Assembly: GCA_026874595.1 (NCBI GenBank)
Contig: CM049318.1
Coordinates: 47,846,456 to 47,910,455 of the forward strand
DNA: 64,000 bases
Origin: Sipunculus nudus
Taxonomy: Eukaryota; Annelida; Sipuncula; Golfingiida; Sipunculidae
Reading direction: 5' to 3'
Part shown: piece after piece, positions 12,601 to 24,309 of the stretch
Layout: every line of letters begins with the position of its first letter
Numbering within the stretch: the stretch's first letter is position 1
The notes under the pieces: generated by a model
The model's database searches: none
The model's input: the letters and a program-made list of their open reading frames with translations, nothing else
Told to the model about the DNA's origin: nothing
Translations under genes and position numbers: made by a program

Positions 12601-13439
12601 AAGGAGGGGTGGATTTAGAGAGAAAAGGAGGGAGGAGATAGAGAGAGGGGACAGAGCATTCAACAGTACTTAAACACCTTGAAGGTTAAATCTAAAATAT
12701 TATGAAATGGAGATAAAGTCTGAGAGGAAGAGGTCATCTAGGCCATGATATGATTGAAGAAATTGTTCCAAATAATATTTTGAAATATTCTATGCATTTC
12801 TATTGGTAACCTTTTTGATAAGCTGTTCACAGTTCAACAGTTTAGACATTTGTCCAATGATATCAATGTTTTTTAATAAACAATATTTTTTATTATTTTA
12901 TGATATGTATGCAGTTGCAATAATGTCCCCATTCCACAGGTGGAAGTACTTGATGTGGGGGGGGGAGGGTTAAGGAAAGGAGTTATAACGCCTTTGTCTC
13001 TTTATATAAAAATTTCTTTGAATTAGGGAATTTATGTAGTTGCAATAGAACCATTATTCACAGTGGCAAGGAATAAGGACTCATTGGGTGGGGATACAGG
13101 ATTGTGGGAGTTACAACACCTTATATACTACATATAACTACAGGATATGAAATTTATTTCAACAGTGCTTTCAGGAAAAAAAAGTTTATTCATAATTATT
13201 AAATATTGAAAACAGGCAGAAAGATGGAGAAACAAAGCTAATCATATTAATTCCTATTCTACTGAGCCAGGAAAAAATTAACAATATTTGCATGATATAT
13301 CCTTATCACTCCATGAGCTGATACAAAAGGGAGTCATATATCACAAGTGTCACTGACAATTATGGGCACATAGTGAGATGTACCAGTTGTGAGTGCCATA
13401 TGGTTATATATACAAGAAAACAAGAAAAATAGAGATGGT
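12600..13439. other. Unassigned sequence with G/A-rich tracts
   Basis: A purine-rich strand (GGAGGGAGGAGATAGAGAGA) at ~12625-12655 and a run of ten G at ~12956. No gene or repeat family was recognised. Confidence 0.4.
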
Positions 13440-14559
13440 CTACAAAATAAGTTATTGTGAACATCCCTGACCTATGACCTTGGCCTTTTGCCCACATATC
13501 AACTGGATTCTTTCTAAATGATGGGTAACTACTAACCACTTACATCTGGCCGGGTGTAATTACTTGGCAACCAATGAGTGAATAACTTAGACCTGCAACC
13601 TTTAACCTCCTGACCAGCTGACCTCAAAATCAATTAGTTATTTCTTCATGCAAAAAGACCCATAAATATGAAGTTTGAATCAAATTCAGTGATGCATAGA
13701 TGTGGCATATGTGAAGGACTGAAGGTTTGGGTTGAACAGTTTCACTTGAAATATGTTCACAAGCATTTAGAACAATATTGTGACCTTGACCTTTGACCTT
13801 TTGAACTCAACATCAATAGGCTTCTTCTCCTATTGGTAGGTAAGCCATATATGACAGATGGAAAGTATAGATTGAAAAGTTTGCTGAAAATGACTCCACT
13901 CAAGAAGAGGGTGCTGTGAACTTGACCTTTGACCTCAAAATCAACAGGTCTTTTCCCCTGTTGGCAGAGAAGCGATATCAGTGCTGAAAGGTTGGGAATG
14001 AAAGGTCTAGCTTGAAATGTGTCCACAACCTTTTCAAAGAAGTGGATCCTGTGACCCTGACCTTTGACCTTGTGACCTCAATATCTATAGGATTCTTCTC
14101 CCACTTAGTAGGTGAGCTAAATGTGAAAGATCAAAGAATTGGGATGAAAGGTTTGGCTTAAAATGCATCCTGAGGCTTTTCAAAGAAGTTGGTTCTGTGA
14201 CCCTGACCTTTGACCTTGTGACCTCAAAATAATTATGGTTCTTTCCCTGTTGGTACGTGAGCTGTATGTGAAAGATGGAAGGTTTGGGATGAAAATTTTG
14301 GCTAAAAGAATTATTTCTGGGGGGTGCAAACACACCCCATAACTTCGAGAATATAGGTCGCAGTGACCTAATAAGGAGATCTTTTTAGAACCTCTAAGAC
14401 TGCATAGGGTTCATGGCCCTAACCCCTATGGTTACGATTTGTGCCCTGCTAACGGACGGATGGCCAGCCAGACGGCCGGCCGGACAGACAGACGGAAGGA
14501 CGCCGGACAAAGACCCATCGCTATAGCCCAGCATGACTGAAAGTCAGCTGAGCTAAAAA
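13440..14559 (+). mobile_element. Type-1 3' part with TGACCTTTGACC cores
   Basis: Tandem ~130-145 bp cores each contain a cluster such as TGACCTTGACCTTTGACCT (13781-13799) plus ATAGG[C/A]TTCTTCTCC and GGTAAG/GTGAGC…ATGTGAAAGATGGAAG. The 3' end has an ACGG-type microsatellite (14450-14515) and CAGCTGAGCTAAAAA. No 5' end was recognised. Confidence 0.65.
13781..13799. promoter_or_regulatory. Triple TGACCT half-sites (DR0 plus DR1)
   Basis: Three TGACCT half-sites in one direction: the first two abut and the third is spaced by 1. The spacing-1 pair is the classical DR1 nuclear-receptor element (RXR/HNF4/PPAR type). The complement also contains TCAAGGTCA (ERR/SF-1 type). Similar clusters lie at ~14052-14078 and ~14197-14223. 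Confidence 0.55.
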
Positions 14560-14661
14560 CAACATGATTACTTTTAACATTTATTGCTCTAAAATTCATA
14601 TGTTCACACCTGTAGGTGATGTTTTAATGTTTAAAGTCTAAATGTCATGACATCAAGTAAA

Positions 14662-15850
14662 ACAGCATACGCGGGGTAGTCGACAAGCGACTACATGTAT
14701 CCACCAAAATCAGAGTGGGACTGGTGAAGTGAGACTTAGGATTGAGTGGCAAGGGGAAATAGAGTGAGGTGTGTTGCATATTAGCATGGATGTCTGCAGC
14801 CAAAATGTGTATGTAGGTGGCAACAACTGCCACAAAATCCAGAAAGCTATCCAAATTGTATACATATGCAAAATTTTAGGCAGATAAGTCAAACCACTGC
14901 TTGTATGTGAGCAATTTTATCCCACAGCAGACAACCAGAAGGACGCTGTGCAAAAATGACTGCAGGTGGCATCACCAATTTTGTTTATGATAAAGAGCTA
15001 TGCGAGATCTATATACATGCAAAATTTCAGGGGTATATGTCTAACCAGTCCTGAGATATTAACATAGATGTCTGCAGTGCAAACATAAATATAGGTGGCA
15101 CCACCTGCCATAAAATCCAGAAAGCTATCCAAGATGTATATACATGAAAAATTTAAGGCAGATAAGTCAAACAACTGCAGAGAAAGGAGTTATTTTATCC
15201 CCTGTCAGACAAACAGATGGACGCTGTACAAAAATGGTTGCAGGTGGCGCCACCAGTTTAGTGTATGATAAAGAGCTATGTGAGATCTTTAGATATGCAA
15301 TATTTCAGGAGTATACATCAAACCAGTCCTGAGAGAATAAGCCTGGCTGTCTGCAGCCTGAATGTGAATGTAGGTGGTGCCACCTGTCATAAAATCAAGG
15401 AAGCTATCAAGGATGTATACACATGCAAAATTTCATGGGGGTAAGTCCAACCACTGCAGAGATATGAGTAATTTTATCTCAAGGCAGATGAACAGATGGC
15501 CGCTGTGCAAAAATGGTTGCAGATGGCGCCACCATTTTTTGTGTATGTTCTAAAGCTATACAAGGGCTACATTTGTGCAAAATTTCTAGCCTGATTGATC
15601 AAACGAGTCTGAAGATATGTAAGGGTTAATGTGTCAGAACAGACACACAGTTGGACACACTGGAGAAAGATCAAGGGGTCAACACAAAATATTTTGGCAC
15701 CAGTTCACATGTGACCCGATAATGGTGTAAAGTTTCGGAAAAATCTGTCCTGTGGTCTCACAGTTCTAGATTGGAAAAGAAAGCAGCAAATCCTGTCAAA
15801 AACACAGTATCCGCAAAACTTTGTTTTTTGCGAATACAATTACTTGTTGA
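14662..15850 (+). mobile_element. Type-3 pearl/HINE-like element
   Basis: The 5' end is …GGGGTAGTCGACAAGCGACTAC, a TAGTC…GACTA hairpin, followed by TATCCACCAAAATCAGAG. The 3' end is TATCCGCAAAACTTTGTTTT then TTGCGAATA, a hairpin. Between them are ~130-150 bp cores with GGTGG[C/T]GCCACC, ATGCAAAATTTCAGG and GATAAGTCAAACCACTGC. No coding capacity. Confidence 0.65.
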
Positions 15851-18156
15851 TCCTCTTGACATTGCTTTGGCTATCAATTGATGATAACCTCACTTCCCGA
15901 AGCATTAACATGTTTAACACATTTAACTACTCACTTCTGTCTCTAAAAATGTGAAGAAAAGCACTTTAAACAAAACTATTTGGGAATTAAGGGCTCACAA
16001 ATAGATTTTTTTTCAAACAAGGTTTGTTGATTACATTAAGAGAACAAAAACTGTTACTTGTTAAGATGGCGACTGCTTGATGTAACAACAAATTAAACTA
16101 AGTGAAAAAAAATGAAATATCTGGTATACTATTTGTGTAATGAACTGTAATGACGTGTTAAACCAGAAGTAATTCTGCAGTGGTGTTAACATTTGTAGCC
16201 AGGGCAACCTGAGCAGCTGTTTAAATGCACTGCATGACCTCGTAAAACTAATATTCTGAGAGAAGAACCCATAAGGAGAGACATTAAACACAGAACTGTC
16301 TCCTGAAATGTAGTTCTTGTGCAAAACTGTTAACACAACATTCCTCTGTATAATAAAATGAGACTGTGATGTCCCTGACTGCTCTGCAAGAACTACCATC
16401 AACCAGTTTTACAAACACCTGTTTACTCATTCTGATGTTTTATAAACATCTCAATTTCAGAGACACCTTATGATTGTTTACCAAAAAAAAAAAAAAAATT
16501 AGAAGTACAGATTTAGAGGACTCACAACAGCCAATGTCCAATATCATATGCTGCAGTCAGTGAAGTAAAATTCTTAGAAGTTTTATATTTTGCCTACAAA
16601 ATGCAAAATCCTGTCTAATTATTAAAATATGTATGTAGAAATATTATCATGACACAGTATGTCAATGATCATACTGGAACGTTATGTTTTTTTTTAATGT
16701 AAAGTCCGTCTGTATCTATATATATATATATGTCACTTTTTATGTCTTATCAACTGTTTGTCTGTGAGGATGGTACCATAAGATTTTATAGGCTGATGTA
16801 GATGAGTTTTAAGTCTCATTAGGCCCTAATGGTTAAGGAAAAGCAAATTATCACTGAAAGTGAGTAACTCCAGCTACCAGCAAAAATACAATTTTGAAGG
16901 ATATGAGTAAAATTCATTATCATCTTGGTTAATCATTGACAAGCTCTGGTTCTGTTGTTTGAGAGTCCTAAGAATGATGATGCCCCAATACTATTTAACT
17001 TGAGTCTCATTTCATGTTTGCAAGTTCATGGTTTTCCTAACACACTAATAAAGTAAGCCACCATAAACTAATTCCAAGTTTGCAAGGACACTTGATGAGA
17101 TCCATCTTCATTTAATATTAGAAATTTAAAATTTTTACAGTTATAATGAAATGAGACATAATGGGATAGAAATAACTCAGCCAAGGAGAGAGTCAGCTGA
17201 GCTGATCTTGCACAATGATATGAGTGATGTGGTCACTAATGGGTCAAGTGCAATAACGACACCATAAATCAACCTTCCATTTCTCCAGGGACTGCAGACA
17301 GCCCCCTGTCTGTTCAAACTTCCTGTCTTGTCTCTTGAGTCATTGTATGCCAGATAGATTAAAAAGGCAATTAAATACTGTATACCATCAGGCAGAGAGA
17401 AAACCTCTGGCTGCTCATGCAGAAAGTGTTCACATGATCTGACTAAAGTGACAATAAATTTACTTAAATTATTTTTAATATATAATGGCAGGCATAGCAC
17501 GGATACACTGTATTCCTCATGCTCAGCAATACATAAGTGTCACACAAAGGGGAGAAGAATTCCAATAAAGCCAATCCAATGCTAATATAGGTAGAGAATG
17601 ACCTAATATGCTGATTGTTTTCTTGTTTTCTTTCATCATCAATTAATTTTGATTGCACTTTTGCATAATCAATCATGAACATTTATGTATGCACAACTGA
17701 GAAGTCATATTATCCTGATAAAATATTCTTATTCTGTCAGATATTAGAAAGAAGGGGCAAAAAACAGTGAACAGCATTAAAACTTAACCCTATGCAACAA
17801 GTTAGTGTCGACAACCCAGTGATGACCTTGACCTTTCAGCATGATGTACAAGTTAAGTCTGAATTTAGGCAGCATCTGAATATGCATTAAAAAGCCATTT
17901 TGAAAATAAACCATTCAAATCACACACATTTAATTTCCCTTGTTCTAATATACAGTTAACAGTGATAAAAAAAGCTCAAATTTAAACATCTTCTGTCTAA
18001 CTGAGAAATAAGCAGAAAATACCATTTCACCTAACAGAGAGAATTAAACTAAGCTACCACAGGTAAAGGAACATCTGCAGGCAAAAATTACATATAGCAA
18101 TGAATATATGAATATCAAAATGTATAAGAATTTGACTGGATAAGTGGCTCATGAAA
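15851..18156. other. Unassigned sequence
   Basis: No known repeat or gene was recognised over ~2.3 kb. There is a 16-base A run at ~16483 and a short TA run at ~16722. Minus-strand frames of 107-113 codons (16061-16402, 17177-17500) lack recognisable similarity and were not accepted as genes. Confidence 0.4.
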
Positions 18157-19484
18157 TAACAAGTGGCCTATGCGCCATGACCTTTCAGCTAATTTTGACT
18201 GGGTGCTCATGTTATTTTTTATTAATGTTATGTATTGTCTGTGAGAATAGCCTATATTACTAAAGTTACAGTGTTGAAAAAATGGACAGTAAATAAAAAT
18301 TTCAGGATTCATAGGAGACCTGCCCAGGCCCCCCTGGATTTCACAATATTGGGTTCCAAGGAAAAAGGATACAATTTTTGCCCTGTCTGTCTAGGTGCCC
18401 AAAATCATGTTTCTGGTCCATAGCTAGCAGAATATAGGTCATTATGATCCAATTTCAGGTTTCTAAGGAGAACTGCGAAGGATTTCTCTGAATGTCATGT
18501 TTGAAGAGTCTAGGACTAATGGATACAATTTGTGCCTTGTCTGTCTGGGTGCGCATTTTTCAGCCAATAGGTCACTCAATATAGGTCTCCATGACCTAAA
18601 TTCAGGTTCTCAAGGACACTTAACTAGGACCTCCATGAATTTTATGTTAAAAGATTATTTGCCCAATGGATACAATTTGAGCCCTGTCTGACTGTCTGGG
18701 TGTTTATATAACATCTTTTCTGATAGGTTGCAAAATATAGGTCATGGTGACCTAATTTCAGTTTTCCAAGGACACTGGCCAAGTTTATCTCAGAAGGTTA
18801 CATTAGAAGATTCTAGGCCTAACAGATACAATGTTTGCCCTGTCTGACTGTCTGGGTGCTTATATGACATCTTTTCCTATAGGTCACAAATATAGGTCAT
18901 GGTGACCTAGTTCAGTTTTCCAAGGACACTGGCCAAGGACGTCTCAGACTGTTACATTTGAAGATTCTAGGCCTAACTGATGCAATGTGTGCCCTGACTG
19001 AATCTGAGTGCTTATTTGACTTCTTTTCCTAAAGGTAAAAAAATATAGGTCATGGTGACCTAATTTCAGTTTTCCATAGACATTTGCCTAAGACGTCTCA
19101 GAATGTTTCATTAGAAGATTCCAGGCCTAACAAATACAATGTGTGCCCTGCCTGACTTTCTAGGTGCTCAAAATCCTGTTTTCAGCTTGTAGGTCACAAA
19201 ATGTAGGTCACCATGACCTAATTTCAGGTTTCTGTGGAGATTTGCCTGGAGCCTCCCAGGAAATTGTGTAAGAAGATTCCAGGCCTAACAGATATGATTT
19301 GTCACCATCTGACATTCAGGGTGTTCATACGACATCTTTTTCCTACAGGTTGCAGAATATAGGTCACCATAACCTAATTTCAGGTTTCAGAGGAGATTTG
19401 CCAAGGACCTCCCTAAATGTCACATTGGAGGATTCTAGGCCTTATCGATTCAATTTGTGCTCCGTCGGACTGTCTGGATGCTAA
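18157..19484 (+). mobile_element. Type-1 element carrying ERE-like cores, left part
   Basis: The 5' end AACAAGTGGCCTATGCGCCA matches the variant at 49135 (AACAAGTGGCCCATGGGCCA). Tandem ~155-bp cores follow (18300-19484), each with AATATAGGTCAnnnTGACCT, AATTTCAG[G]TTTCCAAGGA, GATTCTAGGCCTAA and TGTCTGGGTGCT. The element is interrupted at 19485 and continues at 22702. Confidence 0.72.
18436..19375 (+). promoter_or_regulatory. Array of ERE-like palindromes at ~155-bp spacing
   Basis: AGGTCAnnnTGACCT is perfect at 18739-18753, 18894-18908, 19047-19061 and 19205-19219. It has one mismatch at 18583 and 19361, and two at 18436. Spacings are 147, 156, 155, 153, 158 and 156 bp. This inverted repeat with 3-bp spacing is the consensus for steroid-type nuclear receptors. 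Molluscs have an oestrogen-receptor orthologue, but binding here is not shown. Confidence 0.65.
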
Positions 19485-20489
19485 AACAAGGGACCCATGG
19501 GTCACGACGCTCAGCTGATCGTGATTGGACTATAAATTATGTTTCTCCACTATGATACTATATCAAGTCGATAAAGCTTATGAATATCATGGACATGTTG
19601 GGCTATTATAAAGGTATGTAATGTAATATGTGAGTAAATGATAAAAGAAATTACCTGACTGATGGATTAATAGAGTCAAATATAGTGGTTTATTTTTTAT
19701 TTATTTAGGAGGGGTAGAAAACTGTGATATATTTGAGCAAATATGAATGTAATGACAGCAGTAATAAGCAGTAGTAGAATGATGATAAGGCTATTTGTTG
19801 AAGGATCTAAAGTGTATGGTAGTCTGCAAGCTTTCAATTTGACAGATATGATGTTATGATTAAATATGCTGATAAATGATTTATGAATTTGTGACTGTAT
19901 GACACAAAATCTCTTTAGTCTTGACAAGGTACATTATTGTGATGCACACTATGTCTACATATTACACAATATTGACATAATTTCTGGCATGTACATAGGT
20001 ACCTATGGATGAATAGTTATACAAAATATTAAAGTATGAATATATCTGATTCAACTTGTTCTTGCTTACTGAGGCTGACTTTTGGATGGGGTTCGGAGAA
20101 GGGAAAAGTGAGGGCAGCACGAAGGTGGATGTAGAAATATTTTATTGTAATGTTTTTCATTTACATAAGAATATGAAAAGCTAAGAGGAAAGGAGCCCTC
20201 CTACTTGGTTATAGTAAAGTTCTAAATATATGATTGCAAACTAATATTCTGACAAGACTGTCATGAAGAAAAACAGTAAAATTTTGAGATACTGTGATGC
20301 ATATGAAAATTTACAGATGGACAGGCAAGTGGACAGAATGGACTAATACCTTTATTTCACTTTCAAGGGAATAATGCATTTAAGTTTATATATAATCCTA
20401 TTTTTTTTAAGCGGATCCACTTTTTCCATTAAGAAGTTTTTATCTGAATCATTTTTTTATTAACAGGCTTTATAAATTTTTAATAAAAA

Positions 20490-20627
20490 AAAACTGAAAA
20501 TATAAGTTAAAATATTAGAATTGTTGCAAAAGTTGCAATCATTATATATACAGAGTGAAAAAATGAAACTATAAGTTAAAATATTAGAATTGTTGCAAAA
20601 GTTGCAATCATCATATATCCAGAGTGT
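20490..20627 (+). repeat. 69-bp tandem duplication
   Basis: TATAAGTTAAAATATTAGAA begins at 20501 and again one base before 20571. The copies share TTGTTGCAAAAGTTGCAATC and ATATATnCAGAGTG. Confidence 0.8.
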
Positions 20628-21178
20628 AGCTCATATTGGGTCATATTATGCATACACATATATTTTATTATTTTTAAATCATAAATGTTTAAACTGAATT
20701 TAAAAGAAAATAATGCCACAACATGGCATCTAGAAGAATATTCCTTGAATCACTATTAAAAAGTTTTGCACATTGGAGTTTTCAGTACATGCTTAATTTT
20801 ATTCACCAAAATAAAATAAAAGATTCAGTAAATTTGATAAAATAAAACATCTTTTCAAATAAAGTATACACACTGTTGGTTGAATGAGGGACAAACAATA
20901 CCATTGTGCTAATTACTATCCCAGTTTTAATTTATTACTGGAATTAATAGTCAATTTCACACCTGGTGAAGTTTTTACTCTTCTGAAGTAAGGAATTACT
21001 TATCTGATGAACATCCACACTTTCATAGCAATACACCACTTTGTGGACACAATTAAATGTACACTTTAATCATTGTAACCCTGGTGGTACAATACAAAAT
21101 CTAAAATGTAGCATAGCCTAGAATAAGAATGAATCAAATACAGAAAATAATAACATTCATCTAGTTTATGCACCATCT

Positions 21179-21193
21179 GGGGGGGGGGGGGGG
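21179..21193 (+). repeat. Poly-G run (15 G)
   Basis: A homopolymer inside the nested type-1 element, followed by GCAGGGCAGAGGGG. Its length may be assembly-uncertain. Confidence 0.8.
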
Positions 21194-22701
21194 AGTGCAG
21201 GGCAGAGGGGAAGCCTGCTGGTAGTGGCCAGGCTGACCTAAGGCAAGCTGCCTGGGGTGGGTTACATAATGCAAGTGAAGGCTGAATGTACTACTAGGTG
21301 GGCTAGATGTAAACAACACTTGACATGGTGTATGAAAACATGAATAAAAGCTATTTTTTCCAATCAATTTCTTTGAAATTTCAGATTTTAAAAGATTAAA
21401 TATTTATGTATATATGCTGTGAAAATTAAATCAACAGTGCCAAAGTTGGCCAAAATTTAAGGTATTGATTTTTTATTTATGCTAATTACTTGAAAAATTT
21501 GCAAAATTCAGATCTAATTTTTGGTAAACAATTGAATCTTGATTAAATAAAGTTATATTCCTGAAAAAAAAGTCTCTAGGTTCAGCAATTCTCATGTTAG
21601 GTGAGTAAATATATTTCCTGATTTTTTAAAAAATTGCATTATGTTTTGGCCCATAACTTCAAAATAATACCCAATACTGACCTAATTTTAGGAATGTTCA
21701 TAGAAAATGTATGAAAGAATGTGAATACTAAATACAATCAAAAACAGATCAGTGGTTTTGATATTAGGCAGCCTTGAAGTGTAACAATGGCTTTTTTTAT
21801 GGAAAACAGAGTTTTTTTTTCCTTAATATCTCGAAGGAACGAAGTCCTAATGACCCAATTTTCGAAATGGTAAGATTTTGGGGACATCTAAAATTATGCC
21901 AACAACCTGGGGAGCATAGAGATGTGCACTGAATGACCTACAGTCATCAAAGAGGACTGCTTGACAATGTAAGGGAATACAACAAGAGCCTCCAAAAAAA
22001 TTCAATAACTAGCCTAATTTTGCAGCTTTTATTTTCAGATTTTAACAGATTAAATCCTTATGTATACATGCTGTGAAAATTAAATCCACAGTACTTACAG
22101 GAAAAAAACGTGCCGTGGCCAAAGTTGGGCAAAATTTAAGGTACCAATTTTATATTTTTGCCAATATTTAAAAAAATTTAACAGATTTTGATCTAATTTT
22201 TGGTTTACAATTAAATTTTGATTAATTAAAGTTGTATTACTGGAAAAAAGTACCTACCAAATATCTTCCTGGTTTTTTTACAAAGTCCATTATGTTTGGG
22301 CCCATAACTTTTTTAATTATATGATACTGACTTAATATCTGGCATGTACATAGGAACTATATAGAGGAATATTTATGGTAAATATGAAGAAAACCAGATG
22401 AGTGGTTTCAATATTAGGCAGTCCTGAAGTGTGAAAATAGATTTCTAATAAAAAATTGAGGTTTTTCCTTAATATCTCGAAGGAACGAAGTCCTATTGAC
22501 CCAATTTTCCGCATGGTAGTAGATTTTGGGGACATCTAACTGTATGCCGAATTTCAGATTCGTAGGTCCAACGGTGTCCAAACGTGCCAGTCTTACGGAC
22601 GGACATCCGAACGGCAAGACGGACGGACGGACAGATGGACGGACGACGCACAATGGACCACAACTATAGCTCAGATGACTTATAGTCAGCTGAGCTAAAA
22701 A

Positions 22702-23251
22702 CCTTGTATTCAGCCTGTAGGTCATAAAATATAGGTCACCATGACCTAATTTCAGGTTTTCAAGGAGATTTGCCTATAAACTCCAAAGATATTGTGTAAG
22801 ATGATTCTAGGCCTCATAGATACAATTTGTCCCCATCTGACATTCAGGGCACATGACATCTTCCTCTATAGGTGGCAGAATATAGGTCACAGTGACCTAG
22901 TTTCTGGTTTCCAAGGATATTTGCCTAGGATCTCCCAAAATATCAGGTTAAAAGTTTCTAGGCCTAATGGATACAATTTGTGCCCCTTCTTACTGTCTGG
23001 GAGCTCAAAATCATGCTTTCGGCCTGTAGGTCACAAAATACTGGTCACCATGACCTAACTTTGGGTTTCCAGGGAGATTTGCCCAGGACCTCCCTGGATG
23101 TACAGTTAAAAGTTTCTAGGTCTAATGATTAAGATTTGTGCCATGTTAATGGATGGACGGCTGGACAACTGGACGGCCTGACAACTGGGCAGACGCCGGA
23201 CAAAGGGTGATGGCTATAGCTCAGATGACTTACAGTCAGCTGAGCTAAAAA
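22702..23251 (+). mobile_element. ERE-core type-1 element, right part and 3' end
   Basis: The ~155-bp cores resume after the nested insertion, with perfect AGGTCAnnnTGACCT at 22733-22747 and 22884-22898 and a one-mismatch copy at 23042. The 3' end has a GGACGG/CTGGAC microsatellite (23150-23200) and TATAGCTCAGATGACTTACA followed by GTCAGCTGAGCTAAAAA. Confidence 0.72.
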
Positions 23252-24309
23252 TTAAAAGATTTAGAACCATGCATACATGACAATATATGACATCAGAAAA
23301 TTTTGCAATCCGCAAAGTTCTGTGGAAACATCAGTCTTAAATATTTCTATCAAATATAGTATTCAGTCAATTTCCTTATAGCTTCTTGAAATCTGTGCAT
23401 ATGATGTGAAAGCTTAAGGGTTCTTTATACAGAGTTTTCTAAAGTTAACTTGAAAAGACCATTTTGGTGAGCTGAAAAGGTTATAATTACATGTGATGAG
23501 AAGTCTGCAAAATTGAGTGAAGAAAATAGCAGGGGTTTGAGAGGTATATTTGATAAAAGAACAGGGCAGGATGGACAGATGGATGGACAAACAGACACAC
23601 AGATGTGGACCATTTCAGTAGTCCTCCATCCTTATGATTGAAGGTAACTGTACTTCTTTCAAAAGTTTACTTTCATTTACAAAAACACACACAATATTTG
23701 TTGTATTTGAAACAATCCGCAATTATCATATTTCATAATTATTATTTCTTGCGTGAATGATATCTCATATTTCATAATTACATTATAAGCAGACTATATA
23801 TACATGGGAGAGATGTATAGTAATGTGAAATTTTTCCAACTTGATTTTTAGTGGTTTCATTTTTAAGAAGTCAAGGATTTTTGAAATTATGCTAGCTGAT
23901 ATCTATGTAAATAAATCCATTATACAAAAGTATAATTAATTCTCAATTCACAGTTTCTGTGAATTACCAATTCTATTTTAAGGCCTCCAAGAACACTTTT
24001 TCCTTTGTTGACTTTTAGCACAGCAGAAATAAGGCGAATAAAGAAAATCACCAGACAGAAGGGCAACTAAAGGACATTTCCTGGCAGGGGATAGAAAAAA
24101 CTGCTCTGGGGATTTTGTGTATGTTTGCATCACACAGCTTGGAGACACAGATGGCTGAGTGTTAATCCTAACAATGGCACAATTGTCAGGACACAAGGTG
24201 CTTGGCTGGAATGATGGTTCTAAGACAGGCATTGTGGCAGCATTTTGTGACATGTTAATTAAGACAAAAAGATCAACAGGCCAAAAGAAGCCGGTCCCTA
24301 GCTGCTAAC
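23252..24309. other. Sequence downstream of exon C, no gene recognised
   Basis: This should be intron or 3' gene sequence of the C7orf25 homologue, because exon C ends in a donor at 24309. The expected C-terminal exon was looked for by eye and not found here. No repeat family was recognised. Confidence 0.4.

Larger units (their letters stand above)
19485..22701 (+). mobile_element. Type-1 element nested in the ERE-core element
   Basis: The 5' end is AACAAGGGACCCATGGGTCA with GCTCAGCTGA at 19509-19518. The 3' end has an ACGG microsatellite (22597-22650), then TCAGCTGAGC at 22686-22695 and TAAAAA; the two 10-mers are perfect inverted complements. The host core reads …GTCTGGATGCTAAAA before it and CCTTGTATTCAGCCTGTAGG after it, reconstituting an uninterrupted core like 19162-19200. 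The interior shares blocks with 12034-12600, 42890-43620 and 1370-2145. Confidence 0.75.

Noticed and set aside
16061-16402. 113-codon minus-strand frame as a gene
   Set aside because: No family recognised; composition and stops in neighbouring frames fit chance in unique AT-rich DNA.
17177-17500. 107-codon minus-strand frame as the missing C-terminal exon
   Set aside because: The translation does not contain the expected LIKRIN, FGTGD or TANSGF-type blocks.
22691-22701. Type-1 3' end read as a canonical Helitron terminus (CTRR with a TC 5' end)
   Set aside because: The 5' end does not start TC and the hairpin directly abuts CTAA; subterminal inverted repeats and core arrays fit Helentron/HINE-type better.
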